Below, in pieces: positions 27,395 to 34,746 of a DNA stretch of 64,000 nt (the first letter of the stretch is position 1; the number at the start of each line of letters is the position of its first letter). The notes beneath the pieces are model-generated. The model ran no database searches, had not been told where the DNA came from, and saw only the letters and a program-made list of their open reading frames with translations. The stretch covers positions 310,001 to 374,000 of the forward strand of contig NZ_BSOG01000003.1 of the NCBI RefSeq assembly GCF_030160395.1, given 5' to 3'. Made by a program: the position numbers and the translations under genes. Source of the stretch: Chitinimonas prasina. Its GTDB lineage: Bacteria > Pseudomonadota > Gammaproteobacteria > Burkholderiales > Chitinimonadaceae.

Positions 27395-28597
27395 ATGAAC
27401 CTGCTGATACGCCACACCCACCTTGCCACCTTTGCCCAGCCTGATGGCTACGGCGAGCTGCATGATGCCGCACTGCTGGTGCGCGATGGCCGCATAGCCT
27501 GGCTAGGGGCAGAGCAGGATATCCCCGCCGGCCTGGGCGAACTGCAAGAGGTGGACGGGCAGGGCGGCTGGCTTACGCCTGGGCTGATCGACTGCCATAC
27601 CCACCTGGTATTTGGCGGAGACCGTTCGCATGAGTTCGAGCTGCGTCTCAATGGCGCCAGCTATGAGGAGATTGCCCGTGCTGGCGGCGGCATACGCTCC
27701 TCGGTCAGCGCTACCCGCGCTGTCAGCGAGGCCGAGCTGCTGGCGCAGAGCCTGCGCCGGCTGGACGGCATGCTGCGCGAGGGGGTGACCACGGTGGAGG
27801 TCAAGTCAGGCTATGGCCTGGATTTCGACAGCGAGCGCAAGATGCTGCGGGTGGCGCGGCAGCTGGGTCAGCAGCGGCGGGTCGGCGTGCAAGCCACCTA
27901 CCTGGCGGCCCATGCGCTGCCACCCGAATTCCAGGGCCGGCCGGATGACTATATCGAGGCCTGCATTGCCTGGCTCAAGCCGCTGGCGGAGGAAGGGCTG
28001 GTAGATGCCGTCGATGCCTTCTGCGAGCAGATAGGCTTCAGCCGCGATCAGGTGGCGCGCCTCTTCCAGGCGGCCAAGGCGCTGGGCCTGCCGGTCAAGT
28101 TGCATGCCGAGCAGTTGTCCGACTCGGGCGGGGCGCTGCTGACGGCCCAGCATGATGGGCTGTCGGCCGATCATCTGGAGTGGCTGGACGAGCAGGCCAT
28201 TGCCGCCATGGCGCAGCATGGCACGGTCGCCGTGCTGTTGCCCATCGCCTTCTACTGCCTGCGCGAGACCAAGCTGCCACCTATCGCTGCCCTGCGGGCG
28301 GCGGGTGTGCCCATGGCGGTTTCCACTGACTGCAATCCCGGCACGGCGCCCGCCTCCAGCCCACTGTTGGCGCTGAACATGGCCTGCACGCTGTTCCGCC
28401 TCACCCCGGCCGAGGCCCTTGCCGGCATGACGCGGCATGCGGCGCAGGCGCTGGGCCTGCAGCAGCAGACCGGCACACTGGAAATCGGCAAGCGCGCCGA
28501 CCTGGCACTATGGCAGATCAACCGGCCGGCCGAGCTATGCTACTGGTTGGGCGGCGAGCCGCTGCTGGGGCGCTGGTACAACGGTCAACAGGGTTAG
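27395..28597 (+). CDS. hutI: imidazolonepropionase
   Basis: 400 residues of the amidohydrolase superfamily. Metal motif [19 protein letters not shown] is near residue 68. [13 protein letters not shown] binds substrate. [12 protein letters not shown] near 240 and STDCNPGT near 310 supply further ligands. It opens the imidazolone ring to N-formimino-L-glutamate. The 140-bp gap from hutU has no strong terminator. Confidence 0.97.
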   Translation: MNLLIRHTHLATFAQPDGYGELHDAALLVRDGRIAWLGAEQDIPAGLGELQEVDGQGGWLTPGLIDCHTHLVFGGDRSHEFELRLNGASYEEIARAGGGIRSSVSATRAVSEAELLAQSLRRLDGMLREGVTTVEVKSGYGLDFDSERKMLRVARQLGQQRRVGVQATYLAAHALPPEFQGRPDDYIEACIAWLKPLAEEGLVDAVDAFCEQIGFSRDQVARLFQAAKALGLPVKLHAEQLSDSGGALLTAQHDGLSADHLEWLDEQAIAAMAQHGTVAVLLPIAFYCLRETKLPPIAALRAAGVPMAVSTDCNPGTAPASSPLLALNMACTLFRLTPAEALAGMTRHAAQALGLQQQTGTLEIGKRADLALWQINRPAELCYWLGGEPLLGRWYNGQQG

Positions 28598-28600
28598 CGC

Positions 28601-29158
28601 ATGGCTCCACCCAGCACAAGCCAGGCGTGGCGATGGTTATCAAGGCCGGGCGGTTGGTGGTATCAGCGCCGCATCGGTTCCTGGCACTTATTCTTGCTAC
28701 CCGCCGGCATCGTGACCTTGCAGATGTATATGCTCATGATGGGCATCTACCTGTTTGTGTTGTGGGACAGCGATATGGCAACCACGCTTCTGCTGTTGCC
28801 ACCCTGGCCGGTTTGGGTCTGGTGCCTGCTATTGTTGCCGCTGGGCTTGCTTGAGGTACTGGTGGTTGGCAGGCGTGGCGTGACCTACTACCGAATGTGC
28901 CTGTTGCTACCTGTCTGGCGTACTGCCATCCGGCCAGGAAGTGGCCTGTATCTTCATCCTGGCGTGGCCGATTTGCCTGCAGAGTGCGTCTTTCTGCGCC
29001 GGCCCGGTTACGCCTACGATGGCATCGCGCTTGGCAACCGACGATCTGCCCAGTCGCTTTTCGCGGCGCTGGCCGAAGTGCTGCAGGCTAGCGGCTGGCA
29101 ATGGCAAAGGCCCGCTGGCAAGCTGCAAACCGAATTATTCCTGTCCTATCCTGGCTAG
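28601..29158 (+). CDS. uncharacterised inner membrane protein in the hut operon
   Basis: 185 residues, starting 4 bases after hutI. Two hydrophobic segments are seen: about 29-55 (FLLPAGIVTLQMYMLMMGIY) and about 62-88 (LLLPPWPVWVWCLLLLPLGL). A mostly soluble C-terminal half follows (about 90-185). Very Trp- and Leu-rich. No family recognised and no transporter signature, so it is not a HutT-type permease. The tight spacing suggests translation with hutI; its role in histidine use is unknown. No strong ribosome site precedes the ATG. Confidence 0.65.
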   Translation: MAPPSTSQAWRWLSRPGGWWYQRRIGSWHLFLLPAGIVTLQMYMLMMGIYLFVLWDSDMATTLLLLPPWPVWVWCLLLLPLGLLEVLVVGRRGVTYYRMCLLLPVWRTAIRPGSGLYLHPGVADLPAECVFLRRPGYAYDGIALGNRRSAQSLFAALAEVLQASGWQWQRPAGKLQTELFLSYPG

Positions 29159-29205
29159 TGCCCGTCCATCCCTAGCCGGGAGGCTATTCTCATTGGAGTC
29201 CCACT

Positions 29206-30144
29206 ATGTACCAAGCTGCTGATATGGCCGTATGGCAAGGCCGCGTAGACGCCGCGGAAGGCCCGCTGGCCCGCCGCTGGCATGAGTGTCTGCAGGCCTT
29301 CCACGATGATGCGCCCCCCGGTACGGCCTTGCTGGGCTTTGCCTGCCACGCCGGGGTGCAGCGCAATCACGGCCGGCCTGGCGCCGAGGAGGGGCCGCTG
29401 GCCCTGCGCAAGGCGCTGGCCAACCTGGCCTGGCACCATGAGGGGCATATCTACGATGCCGGTAATGTGCGCTGCGTGGGCGATGCGCTGGAAGAGGCGC
29501 AGCAGGAGCTGGGCAGGCAGGTGACCCATCTGCTGCAGCGCGGGCATTTTCCGCTGGTGCTGGGCGGTGGGCACGAGATTGCCTATGGCAGCTTCCTCGG
29601 CCTGGCACGCCACGCCGAGCTGCAGGGCAGGCCGCCGCGCATAGGCATCATCAATCTCGATGCCCATTTCGATCTGCGGGCAGGCGAGCGTGGCAGTTCC
29701 GGCACGCCGTTCCGGCAGATTGCCGAGGCCTGCGCGGCCAACCGGATGTCGTTCAACTACCTGGTCTATGGCATCTCTGAGCCGGGCAATACCGAGGCCC
29801 TGTTCCACCGCGCCCGCGAGCTGGGCGTGCAGTGGCGCGGCGACGAGGAGTGTACGCGCGACAGGATGGAAGACCTGCTCGATACCCTGGCCTTCTTTGC
29901 CGACGAAGTGGACTGGCTATACCTGACCGTCTGCCTTGATGTCCTGCCGGGCAGCGTGGCGCCGGGCGTTTCGGCGCCGGCAGCCTACGGCGTGGAGCTG
30001 TCGGTGGTCGAGGCCCTGATCGATGCCGCCAAGGCCACGGGCAAGCTGATGCTGGCGGATATCGCCGAGCTGAACCCGGCCTTCGACCGCGATGGTGTCA
30101 CCGCCAAGGTGGCGGCACGGCTGGCTTGGCGGATTGCTCGGTGA
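29206..30144 (+). CDS. hutG: formimidoylglutamase (arginase family)
   Basis: 312 residues. Manganese ligands are in VLGGGHEIAYG near residue 120 and INLDAHFDLR near 150; the third motif reads CLDVLPGSVAPGVSAPA near 247. The family hydrolyses formiminoglutamate to glutamate and formamide. With HutH, HutU and HutI this completes a four-step route to glutamate without HutF. Confidence 0.95.
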   Translation: MYQAADMAVWQGRVDAAEGPLARRWHECLQAFHDDAPPGTALLGFACHAGVQRNHGRPGAEEGPLALRKALANLAWHHEGHIYDAGNVRCVGDALEEAQQELGRQVTHLLQRGHFPLVLGGGHEIAYGSFLGLARHAELQGRPPRIGIINLDAHFDLRAGERGSSGTPFRQIAEACAANRMSFNYLVYGISEPGNTEALFHRARELGVQWRGDEECTRDRMEDLLDTLAFFADEVDWLYLTVCLDVLPGSVAPGVSAPAAYGVELSVVEALIDAAKATGKLMLADIAELNPAFDRDGVTAKVAARLAWRIAR

Positions 30145-30169
30145 GGCTGGGTACCGGAGCGGCTTTCAT

Positions 30170-30587
30170 ATGCCCTATCTACCTGATCTGAGCCAATGCA
30201 GTCCGTTACCACACGCGCTGTGGGGCAGTGCGTGTCGTTGGGTGGCTGACGGCGGAAGAGGAATATGCGACCGGGAAGGTGGATGAGGTATTTTTTCAAC
30301 GACTGAAGCAGTTGTGTAGCAATCCTTGGCAACCCTTTGTGTCGGCGGGTTTGCACCAGTGTTCTCTATGCCAGTTCGATGGGCCTTACTGCGGAAATAA
30401 TGTGTTTGTGCCCTATCAGGGCTGTATATATGTCGCGCCGGTCGCGATAGTCCATTACATCGCTGCACACCAGTACCAGCCGCCGCCTGTTTTCCTGGAC
30501 GCAGTTATGGCGTGCCCGGCTATGCGCAGCAATGCGTACTATAAGGCGATACTGGGTAACGGTGGGCGTGACCTGCTGCGACCGTAG
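30170..30587 (+). pseudogene. conserved hypothetical protein with a one-base frameshift
   Basis: The frame from ATG 30170 reads MPYLPDLSQCSPLP, then runs into another frame; the homologous body continues in the frame open from 30192 (VVGWLTAEEEYATGKVDEVF, then CSNPWQPFVSAGLHQCSLCQF, YIAAHQYQPPPVF). As I recall this family, proteins start M-x-Y-x-PDL-x-x-C and run straight into VGWL, so both parts belong to one protein of about 138 residues. Joining them needs a +1 shift near 30205-30228. A GGGG run at 30221-30224 is a likely site. It is either a real mutation or a sequencing error. Function unknown. Confidence 0.6.
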
Positions 30588-30591
30588 TTTT

Positions 30592-30652
30592 GAGCCTGTT
30601 CAAGGTCGTTTCGCCTGGCGAACGACGTGGTAAAGCGATCTTGAACGGGCAC
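30592..30652. repeat. nested palindrome with GAGCCTGTTCAAGGTCG arm
   Basis: Outer arms 30592-30608 and 30636-30652 are complementary with three mismatches. An inner hairpin GTCGTT...AACGAC sits between them. The left arm shares GAGCCTGTT with the repeat family at 15819, 61529 and 63811. It separates the frameshifted gene from the convergent ORF at 30686. Confidence 0.55.
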
Positions 30653-30685
30653 TTGGGACTCAAGCCACGCTATGTTGTGCAGGAC

Positions 30686-31102
30686 TCAGGGACTGCCGGG
30701 GGAGTTTGCCAGTTGCTCGGTGGCAATGAAAAGCGCCTTGACGGTTTCCGTCTGATCTTCAAGCCGGGGCGACCATTCGATGGTGAGGGAATGTGAACCA
30801 CGACTCAGCCTCAAGCCGAATTGAGTCCCGCCGAGCATACCTGTGGTCGTGGTGGGGAGTTTGTAGCTGATCTGATCGGCCAATGCCTGAATCCGCCGCA
30901 GTTGATCGGACGTAACGGCAAACGTCTCGTGGGGTAGGTCTAGATTCACATGGACACTATGCGCCGTGCAGATGGCATGCTCGTGGGATTGAATCACCCC
31001 ACCGATACCATCCGCCACCATCGTGGCATCAATCTCGATGACCGAACCCCACGTGCGATGAGGGCGGCGCCAGATAGTTAACTCGAAATCCTCTGGAAGC
31101 AT
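30686..31102 (-). CDS. hypothetical protein
   Basis: 138 residues, start MLPEDFELTIWRRPHR. It is a soluble, mixed alpha/beta composition with no signal peptide or membrane helix. No family recognised. Composition is somewhat lower in GC than neighbours. It is alone between a frameshifted gene and the SMR transporter. It may be accessory DNA. I regard it as a likely real gene because the frame is open over its full length and the protein has normal composition. Confidence 0.55.
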   Translation of the reverse strand: MLPEDFELTIWRRPHRTWGSVIEIDATMVADGIGGVIQSHEHAICTAHSVHVNLDLPHETFAVTSDQLRRIQALADQISYKLPTTTTGMLGGTQFGLRLSRGSHSLTIEWSPRLEDQTETVKALFIATEQLANSPGSP

Positions 31103-31190
31103 GGGTGACAGGCCTGTTGATGGTAGGCATTGATGCTACGACGCTTTGTCACCTTCGTGTGCAAATGGGCATTAAGCGACGATGGCGCAA

Positions 31191-31220
31191 GCCTAGCAGC
31201 TGGGAGGCTTGCTGCTAGGC
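31191..31220. terminator. hairpin downstream of the SMR gene
   Basis: Perfect 10-bp inverted repeat (31191-31200 with 31211-31220) with a 10-base loop, two bases beyond the SMR stop. No T run, so termination would be weak. Confidence 0.45.
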
Positions 31221-31222
31221 AC

Positions 31223-31555
31223 TCAATGCGCTGCCGCCTTGGAGTAGAGATTGATGACCACTACCCCGGCGATGATCAGGGCCATGCCCAGCAGGGCGGG
31301 CGCGTCGAGCTTCTGGCCGTGCAGCAGCCAGGCGATCAGGGCGATCAGGACGATGCCTGCGCCTGACCAGATGGCGTAGGCGGTGCCCATGGGGATGGTG
31401 CGCAGGGTGAGCGACAGGAAATAGAAGGCAATGCTGTAGCCGCCCAGGGTGAGCAGGGAGGGCCACAGCCGGGTGAGGCCATCGCTGGACTTGAGGGCCG
31501 AGGTGGCAATGACCTCGGCGACGATGGCGATGGCGAGAAAGAGCCAATTTTGCAT
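31223..31555 (-). CDS. small multidrug resistance (SMR) efflux protein, EmrE-like
   Basis: 110 residues with four membrane helices. The essential proton/substrate glutamate is in [20 protein letters not shown] (residue 14). [20 protein letters not shown] is the conserved helix 2-3 block. SMR proteins export quaternary ammonium compounds or guanidinium as dimers in the inner membrane; the EmrE-type [10 protein letters not shown] pattern favours the multidrug branch. The gene starts 3 bases after the tetR stop, so the TetR protein probably controls it. Confidence 0.93.
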   Translation of the reverse strand: MQNWLFLAIAIVAEVIATSALKSSDGLTRLWPSLLTLGGYSIAFYFLSLTLRTIPMGTAYAIWSGAGIVLIALIAWLLHGQKLDAPALLGMALIIAGVVVINLYSKAAAH

Positions 31556-31558
31556 GGG

Positions 31559-32185
31559 CTAGGTTCCAGTGGGGCTGGGCTGGGCGTAGTAGCCCAGGAA
31601 CATGTCAACCGTGGTGGTCATAATGTGCTGCCTTGCCTCGGCCGAGGGGCGGGGTTGGCCCATGGTGACCTGGGGCCAGAAGGCAAACGCCTTGAGCAAG
31701 CCATACAGCTGGTGGGTGGCGAACGCCGGGTCGTGCGGCATGAGCCTGCCGTCGGCCTGGGCGGCCCTGAGCCAGGTGGTCAAGCCTTCTTCCCGCTCGC
31801 CCATCTTGGCCACCATGGCCTGTGCCCGCTCGGGCGTATGTATGGTCTCGGCGATGGCGACGCGGGCCAAGTCGAGAAAATTGTCGTCGTCCAGCATGTC
31901 CAGCTTCTGCGCTACCAGGGCCAGCAATTGTTCGCGCAGGGAGAGATCGGCGCGATAGGGCAGGTCGCGCCGGGCCAGGCTGCGCTGCCAGAGCTGCAGC
32001 AGGATCTCGGCGAACAGTTCTTCCTTGCTGGGGAAGTGATTGTAGACCGTACGCTTGGAGACATCGGCGCTGGCGGCGATCTTGTCCATGCTGGTGCTCT
32101 GGAAGCCGTTGGCACGGAATTCGGCAATGGCCGCAGCCAGGATGGCGGCGCGTTTCTGGTCAGTCAGGCGTAGTGGTTCAGACAT
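31559..32185 (-). CDS. TetR-family transcriptional regulator
   Basis: 208 residues. The helix-turn-helix at about 28-50 reads STSMDKIAASADVSKRTVYN followed by HFPSKEELF. A helical ligand domain follows. It is divergent from the metallo-beta-lactamase-fold gene and upstream of the SMR gene. Two identical half-site palindromes TACACT-N4-AGTGTA between the divergent genes are its likely operators. Confidence 0.93.
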   Translation of the reverse strand: MSEPLRLTDQKRAAILAAAIAEFRANGFQSTSMDKIAASADVSKRTVYNHFPSKEELFAEILLQLWQRSLARRDLPYRADLSLREQLLALVAQKLDMLDDDNFLDLARVAIAETIHTPERAQAMVAKMGEREEGLTTWLRAAQADGRLMPHDPAFATHQLYGLLKAFAFWPQVTMGQPRPSAEARQHIMTTTVDMFLGYYAQPSPTGT

Positions 32186-32219
32186 GGGAGGGTGGATACC
32201 TGAGGGTTGAATCTGATTT

Positions 32220-32272
32220 TACACTGACCAGTGTACTTTTTTCTTGCATAAAACTACACTGTGTAGTGTAAT
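32220..32272. promoter_or_regulatory. paired TetR operators and promoter in the divergent intergenic region
   Basis: Two inverted repeats share the same half sites: TACACT-GACC-AGTGTA (32220-32235) and TACACT-GTGT-AGTGTA (32255-32270), 35 bp apart centre to centre. A plus-strand promoter TTGCAT (32243-32248), 18-base spacer, TGTAAT (32267-32272) overlaps the second site. Binding would repress the metallo-beta-lactamase-fold gene and probably tetR-SMR. Confidence 0.75.
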
Positions 32273-32311
32273 TTCTTTTGGAGGGGCAGAGGACCTGCTC
32301 CGGAGAACCCG

Positions 32312-33379
32312 ATGAAGCCCCTACGCCTGACCCTGATAGGATTAACCGTCGCCATGGCCTACCTTGCCTTGAATGCCTGCAGCACCGTGCCTGCTTATCC
32401 GCGCTCCACGCAGTTTGAAGCAGGTCGTTTCCGCAATGTCGCCACCACGCCCAGCCCCGGATTGGGTCAGACCCTAAGGGCCGCCTGGAGCATGCTGGTG
32501 GACAAGGCGCCGGACACCACACCCCGCAAGGCGATTCCGGTGCTGGCGCTGAGCCAGGCCGACCTGTTGGCCGCGCCTGACAACACGCTCTACCGCCTGG
32601 GCCACTCCACCATGCTGCTGAAGCTGGAAGGCGCGTTCTGGCTGACTGACCCGGTATTCTCGGAGCGGGCGTCGCCGCTGCAGTGGCTGGGGCCCAAGCG
32701 CTTCCATCAGCCCCCCATCAGCCTGGAGGCGTTGCCGCCCATCAAGGGGGTGATACTGTCGCATGACCATTATGACCACCTGGACCATGCGGCCATACAG
32801 GCGCTCATCCCCAAGGTGGAGCGCTTCTATACCCCGTTGGGTGTGGGCGACCGCCTGGTGGCCTGGGGCGTGCCAGTAGCCAAGGTGCAGCAGCTGGACT
32901 GGTGGCAGGAGACACGGGTAGGCGGGGTGATGCTGGCCGCGACGCCGGCGCAGCATTTTTCCGGACGCAGCCTGAGTGACCGCAACAGCACCCTGTGGGC
33001 ATCCTGGGTGATTGCCGCGCCAGGGCTCAAGCTCTACTTCAGCGGCGACACCGGCTACCACGCCGGCTTCAAAGACATAGGCGACAAGTACGGCCCGTTT
33101 GACCTGACCCTGATGGAGACGGGCGCCTACAACGAGCAATGGGCCGATATCCACATGCTGCCGGAGCAATCCTTGCAGGCGCATCTGGATTTGCGTGGCA
33201 AGTGGCTGCTGCCCATACACAACGGCACGTTCGACCTGTCGCTGCATGCCTGGCACGAGCCTTTCGAGCGCATCAGCGCCCTGGCCCAAGCACAGCAGGT
33301 AGCCTTGACCACGCCGCGCATGGGGCAGCCGGTCGACATGTTGCAACCACCGGCCGGGGATGCCTGGTGGCGTGAGTAG
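32312..33379 (+). CDS. metallo-beta-lactamase-fold lipoprotein, NAPE-PLD/UlaG-like
   Basis: 355 residues, start with a GGAGA site. Lipobox LNACS at about residue 21-25 predicts a lipoprotein. The metal motif SHDHYDHLD (HxHxDH) is near residue 150; YFSGDTGYHAGF near 243 holds the bridging Asp and PIHNGTFDLSLHAW near 302 a late His. HSTMLLKLEGAFWLTDPVFSE is typical of the N-acyl-phosphatidylethanolamine phospholipase D-like group. Likely a membrane-linked phosphodiesterase; substrate unknown. It is divergent from tetR and shares its operators. Confidence 0.88.
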   Translation: MKPLRLTLIGLTVAMAYLALNACSTVPAYPRSTQFEAGRFRNVATTPSPGLGQTLRAAWSMLVDKAPDTTPRKAIPVLALSQADLLAAPDNTLYRLGHSTMLLKLEGAFWLTDPVFSERASPLQWLGPKRFHQPPISLEALPPIKGVILSHDHYDHLDHAAIQALIPKVERFYTPLGVGDRLVAWGVPVAKVQQLDWWQETRVGGVMLAATPAQHFSGRSLSDRNSTLWASWVIAAPGLKLYFSGDTGYHAGFKDIGDKYGPFDLTLMETGAYNEQWADIHMLPEQSLQAHLDLRGKWLLPIHNGTFDLSLHAWHEPFERISALAQAQQVALTTPRMGQPVDMLQPPAGDAWWRE

Positions 33380-33459
33380 GTGAGGCAGCAGCCTAATAGC
33401 TAGTCTATTGCCATCTCAATAAGTAAGCACATAGGTTGAGGTCACTTTTCAGGAGGGCG

Positions 33460-34005
33460 ATGTCAATGCGAATTCTGACGTATAAGCGTACTCATACCGG
33501 CGACCCTGATGGTCGCCGTGTTTTCGGTGTGAACGATTGCATGGGCAGAGTGCGAGCCTATGAATACGATGCCGTCATTGGTGTAGGAGGTATTGGTGCA
33601 GAACCTAGGGAGTACGGAATCGCCGGAAAGATCACGTGGGTCGGTGTGAACCCGAAAGTGTTACCCGGCACAGTGAAATCGCCGCAAATAGCGTTTGAGT
33701 ACTTCGTCTTGTTTGATGCGCACGGCCCAGAGTTACACTCATTAGCGCCCAATTTGGCCCGGCGTATGTATCAAGGTAAGGTTCGGTACCTTCTCAAAAG
33801 TTACAGTAGGTCGGAGCAGTGGGAGGCAGAGGGCATCGTCCAGTGGGCGAAGGAAGCAATAGCGGCAGGTGGAGATGTGGGGACGAATAACCACTTAGTT
33901 GTTTGCTCCCAAAATGCCTGCGAGCGAGCAGACGCGATTGTCGTGACACCGGATTCTGCTCTTGTGCAGACTAGGAAGTGCCGTCCGAGTCGCGGTAATT
34001 GCTAG
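33460..34005 (+). CDS. conserved hypothetical protein, accessory type
   Basis: 181 residues from the ATG behind AGGAGGGCG, a strong ribosome site; the frame upstream of it has none. N-terminus MRILTYKRTHTGDPDGRRVF, then AVIGVGGIGAEPREYGIAGK. I recall proteins with this opening as an uncharacterised family often seen beside variable loci, but I cannot name a function. The C-terminus is Cys-rich (CSQNACERAD, RKCRPSRGNC). Codon choice and lower GC differ from the core genes, suggesting acquired DNA. Confidence 0.7.
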   Translation: MSMRILTYKRTHTGDPDGRRVFGVNDCMGRVRAYEYDAVIGVGGIGAEPREYGIAGKITWVGVNPKVLPGTVKSPQIAFEYFVLFDAHGPELHSLAPNLARRMYQGKVRYLLKSYSRSEQWEAEGIVQWAKEAIAAGGDVGTNNHLVVCSQNACERADAIVVTPDSALVQTRKCRPSRGNC

Positions 34006-34080
34006 TTAGCGAGCATGACGTTGTGTTTGAATAAGGTCTCGGTGCCTCGTCATCCGCCGAGATAATCGTCATTCAAATCT

Positions 34081-34548
34081 GTGTCCGGGCCTATGCTCTC
34101 ATTTATGCAAAAGAATCCTACGCATTCCAAGCGAGACTTGGAGCAGCTTATCTTTGATGTCGCAGAGCATCAGGCAGACAAGGATTTTCGCGAGCTCTAC
34201 GCAATCATGCGAGGTAAGCAGGTCTTCGTTCCCATCGACAGAGGCTCAATTCCGGCCGCCGCCGCAGCCGGGGAGCAGTACGTTACAACAGCGAATGATT
34301 GCCTCAAAATGCAGTATGTGATCGGGCCAAATGGTCAGTTTCTCATTCCCAGCGCGACGAGCGAGGACTCACCGATTGTCCAGAATGGCTATGTCGGCAT
34401 GGACTGGACCGCGTTTCTGCAGATGGTCGCCAAGCTCGATAGCTCGTTCTTTGGTGCACTACTTCAAGGAAAGACATCCTGGGTCGCGTTTGATCGAGAT
34501 CGAATCAACTACATACTTGGCGGTACTTGGGACCGACCGATAGGTTGA
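34081..34548 (+). CDS. hypothetical protein, possibly SseB-like
   Basis: 155 residues from GTG 34081; ATG at 34093 or 34105 are alternatives, none with a strong ribosome site. KDFRELYAIMRGKQVFVPID near residue 35 resembles the N-terminal segment of SseB-type proteins (small modules seen with T6SS and polymorphic-toxin loci), but this is a weak match by eye. GC is low for the window, like the preceding gene 75 bases upstream. Together they look like a small accessory cassette. Confidence 0.55.
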   Translation: MSGPMLSFMQKNPTHSKRDLEQLIFDVAEHQADKDFRELYAIMRGKQVFVPIDRGSIPAAAAAGEQYVTTANDCLKMQYVIGPNGQFLIPSATSEDSPIVQNGYVGMDWTAFLQMVAKLDSSFFGALLQGKTSWVAFDRDRINYILGGTWDRPIG

Positions 34549-34558
34549 GGGCGACTCG

Positions 34559-34587
34559 AAAAAAAACGCCGACCTGTGGTCAGCGTT
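34559..34587 (-). terminator. terminator of the ABC-F transcript
   Basis: On the minus strand, AACGC-GACC pairs with GGTC-GCGTT (one mismatch) and is followed directly by eight T. It lies about 160 bases after the ABC-F stop and just after the stop of the convergent hypothetical gene. Confidence 0.8.
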
Positions 34588-34746
34588 CATGAGTTGTTGA
34601 GCTATTCCGGTGGCCAGGTGACAGGGCAACTGTCCGTGCAGGCGCTACCTCATTCGCTTGTGTTGGATATCTAGTCTCAGAAAAATTCAAACTTGCTGTT
34701 GCGGTATAAAGCTGGGCCTTGGGCGTCGCTTTCCTACTTTTTGCGG

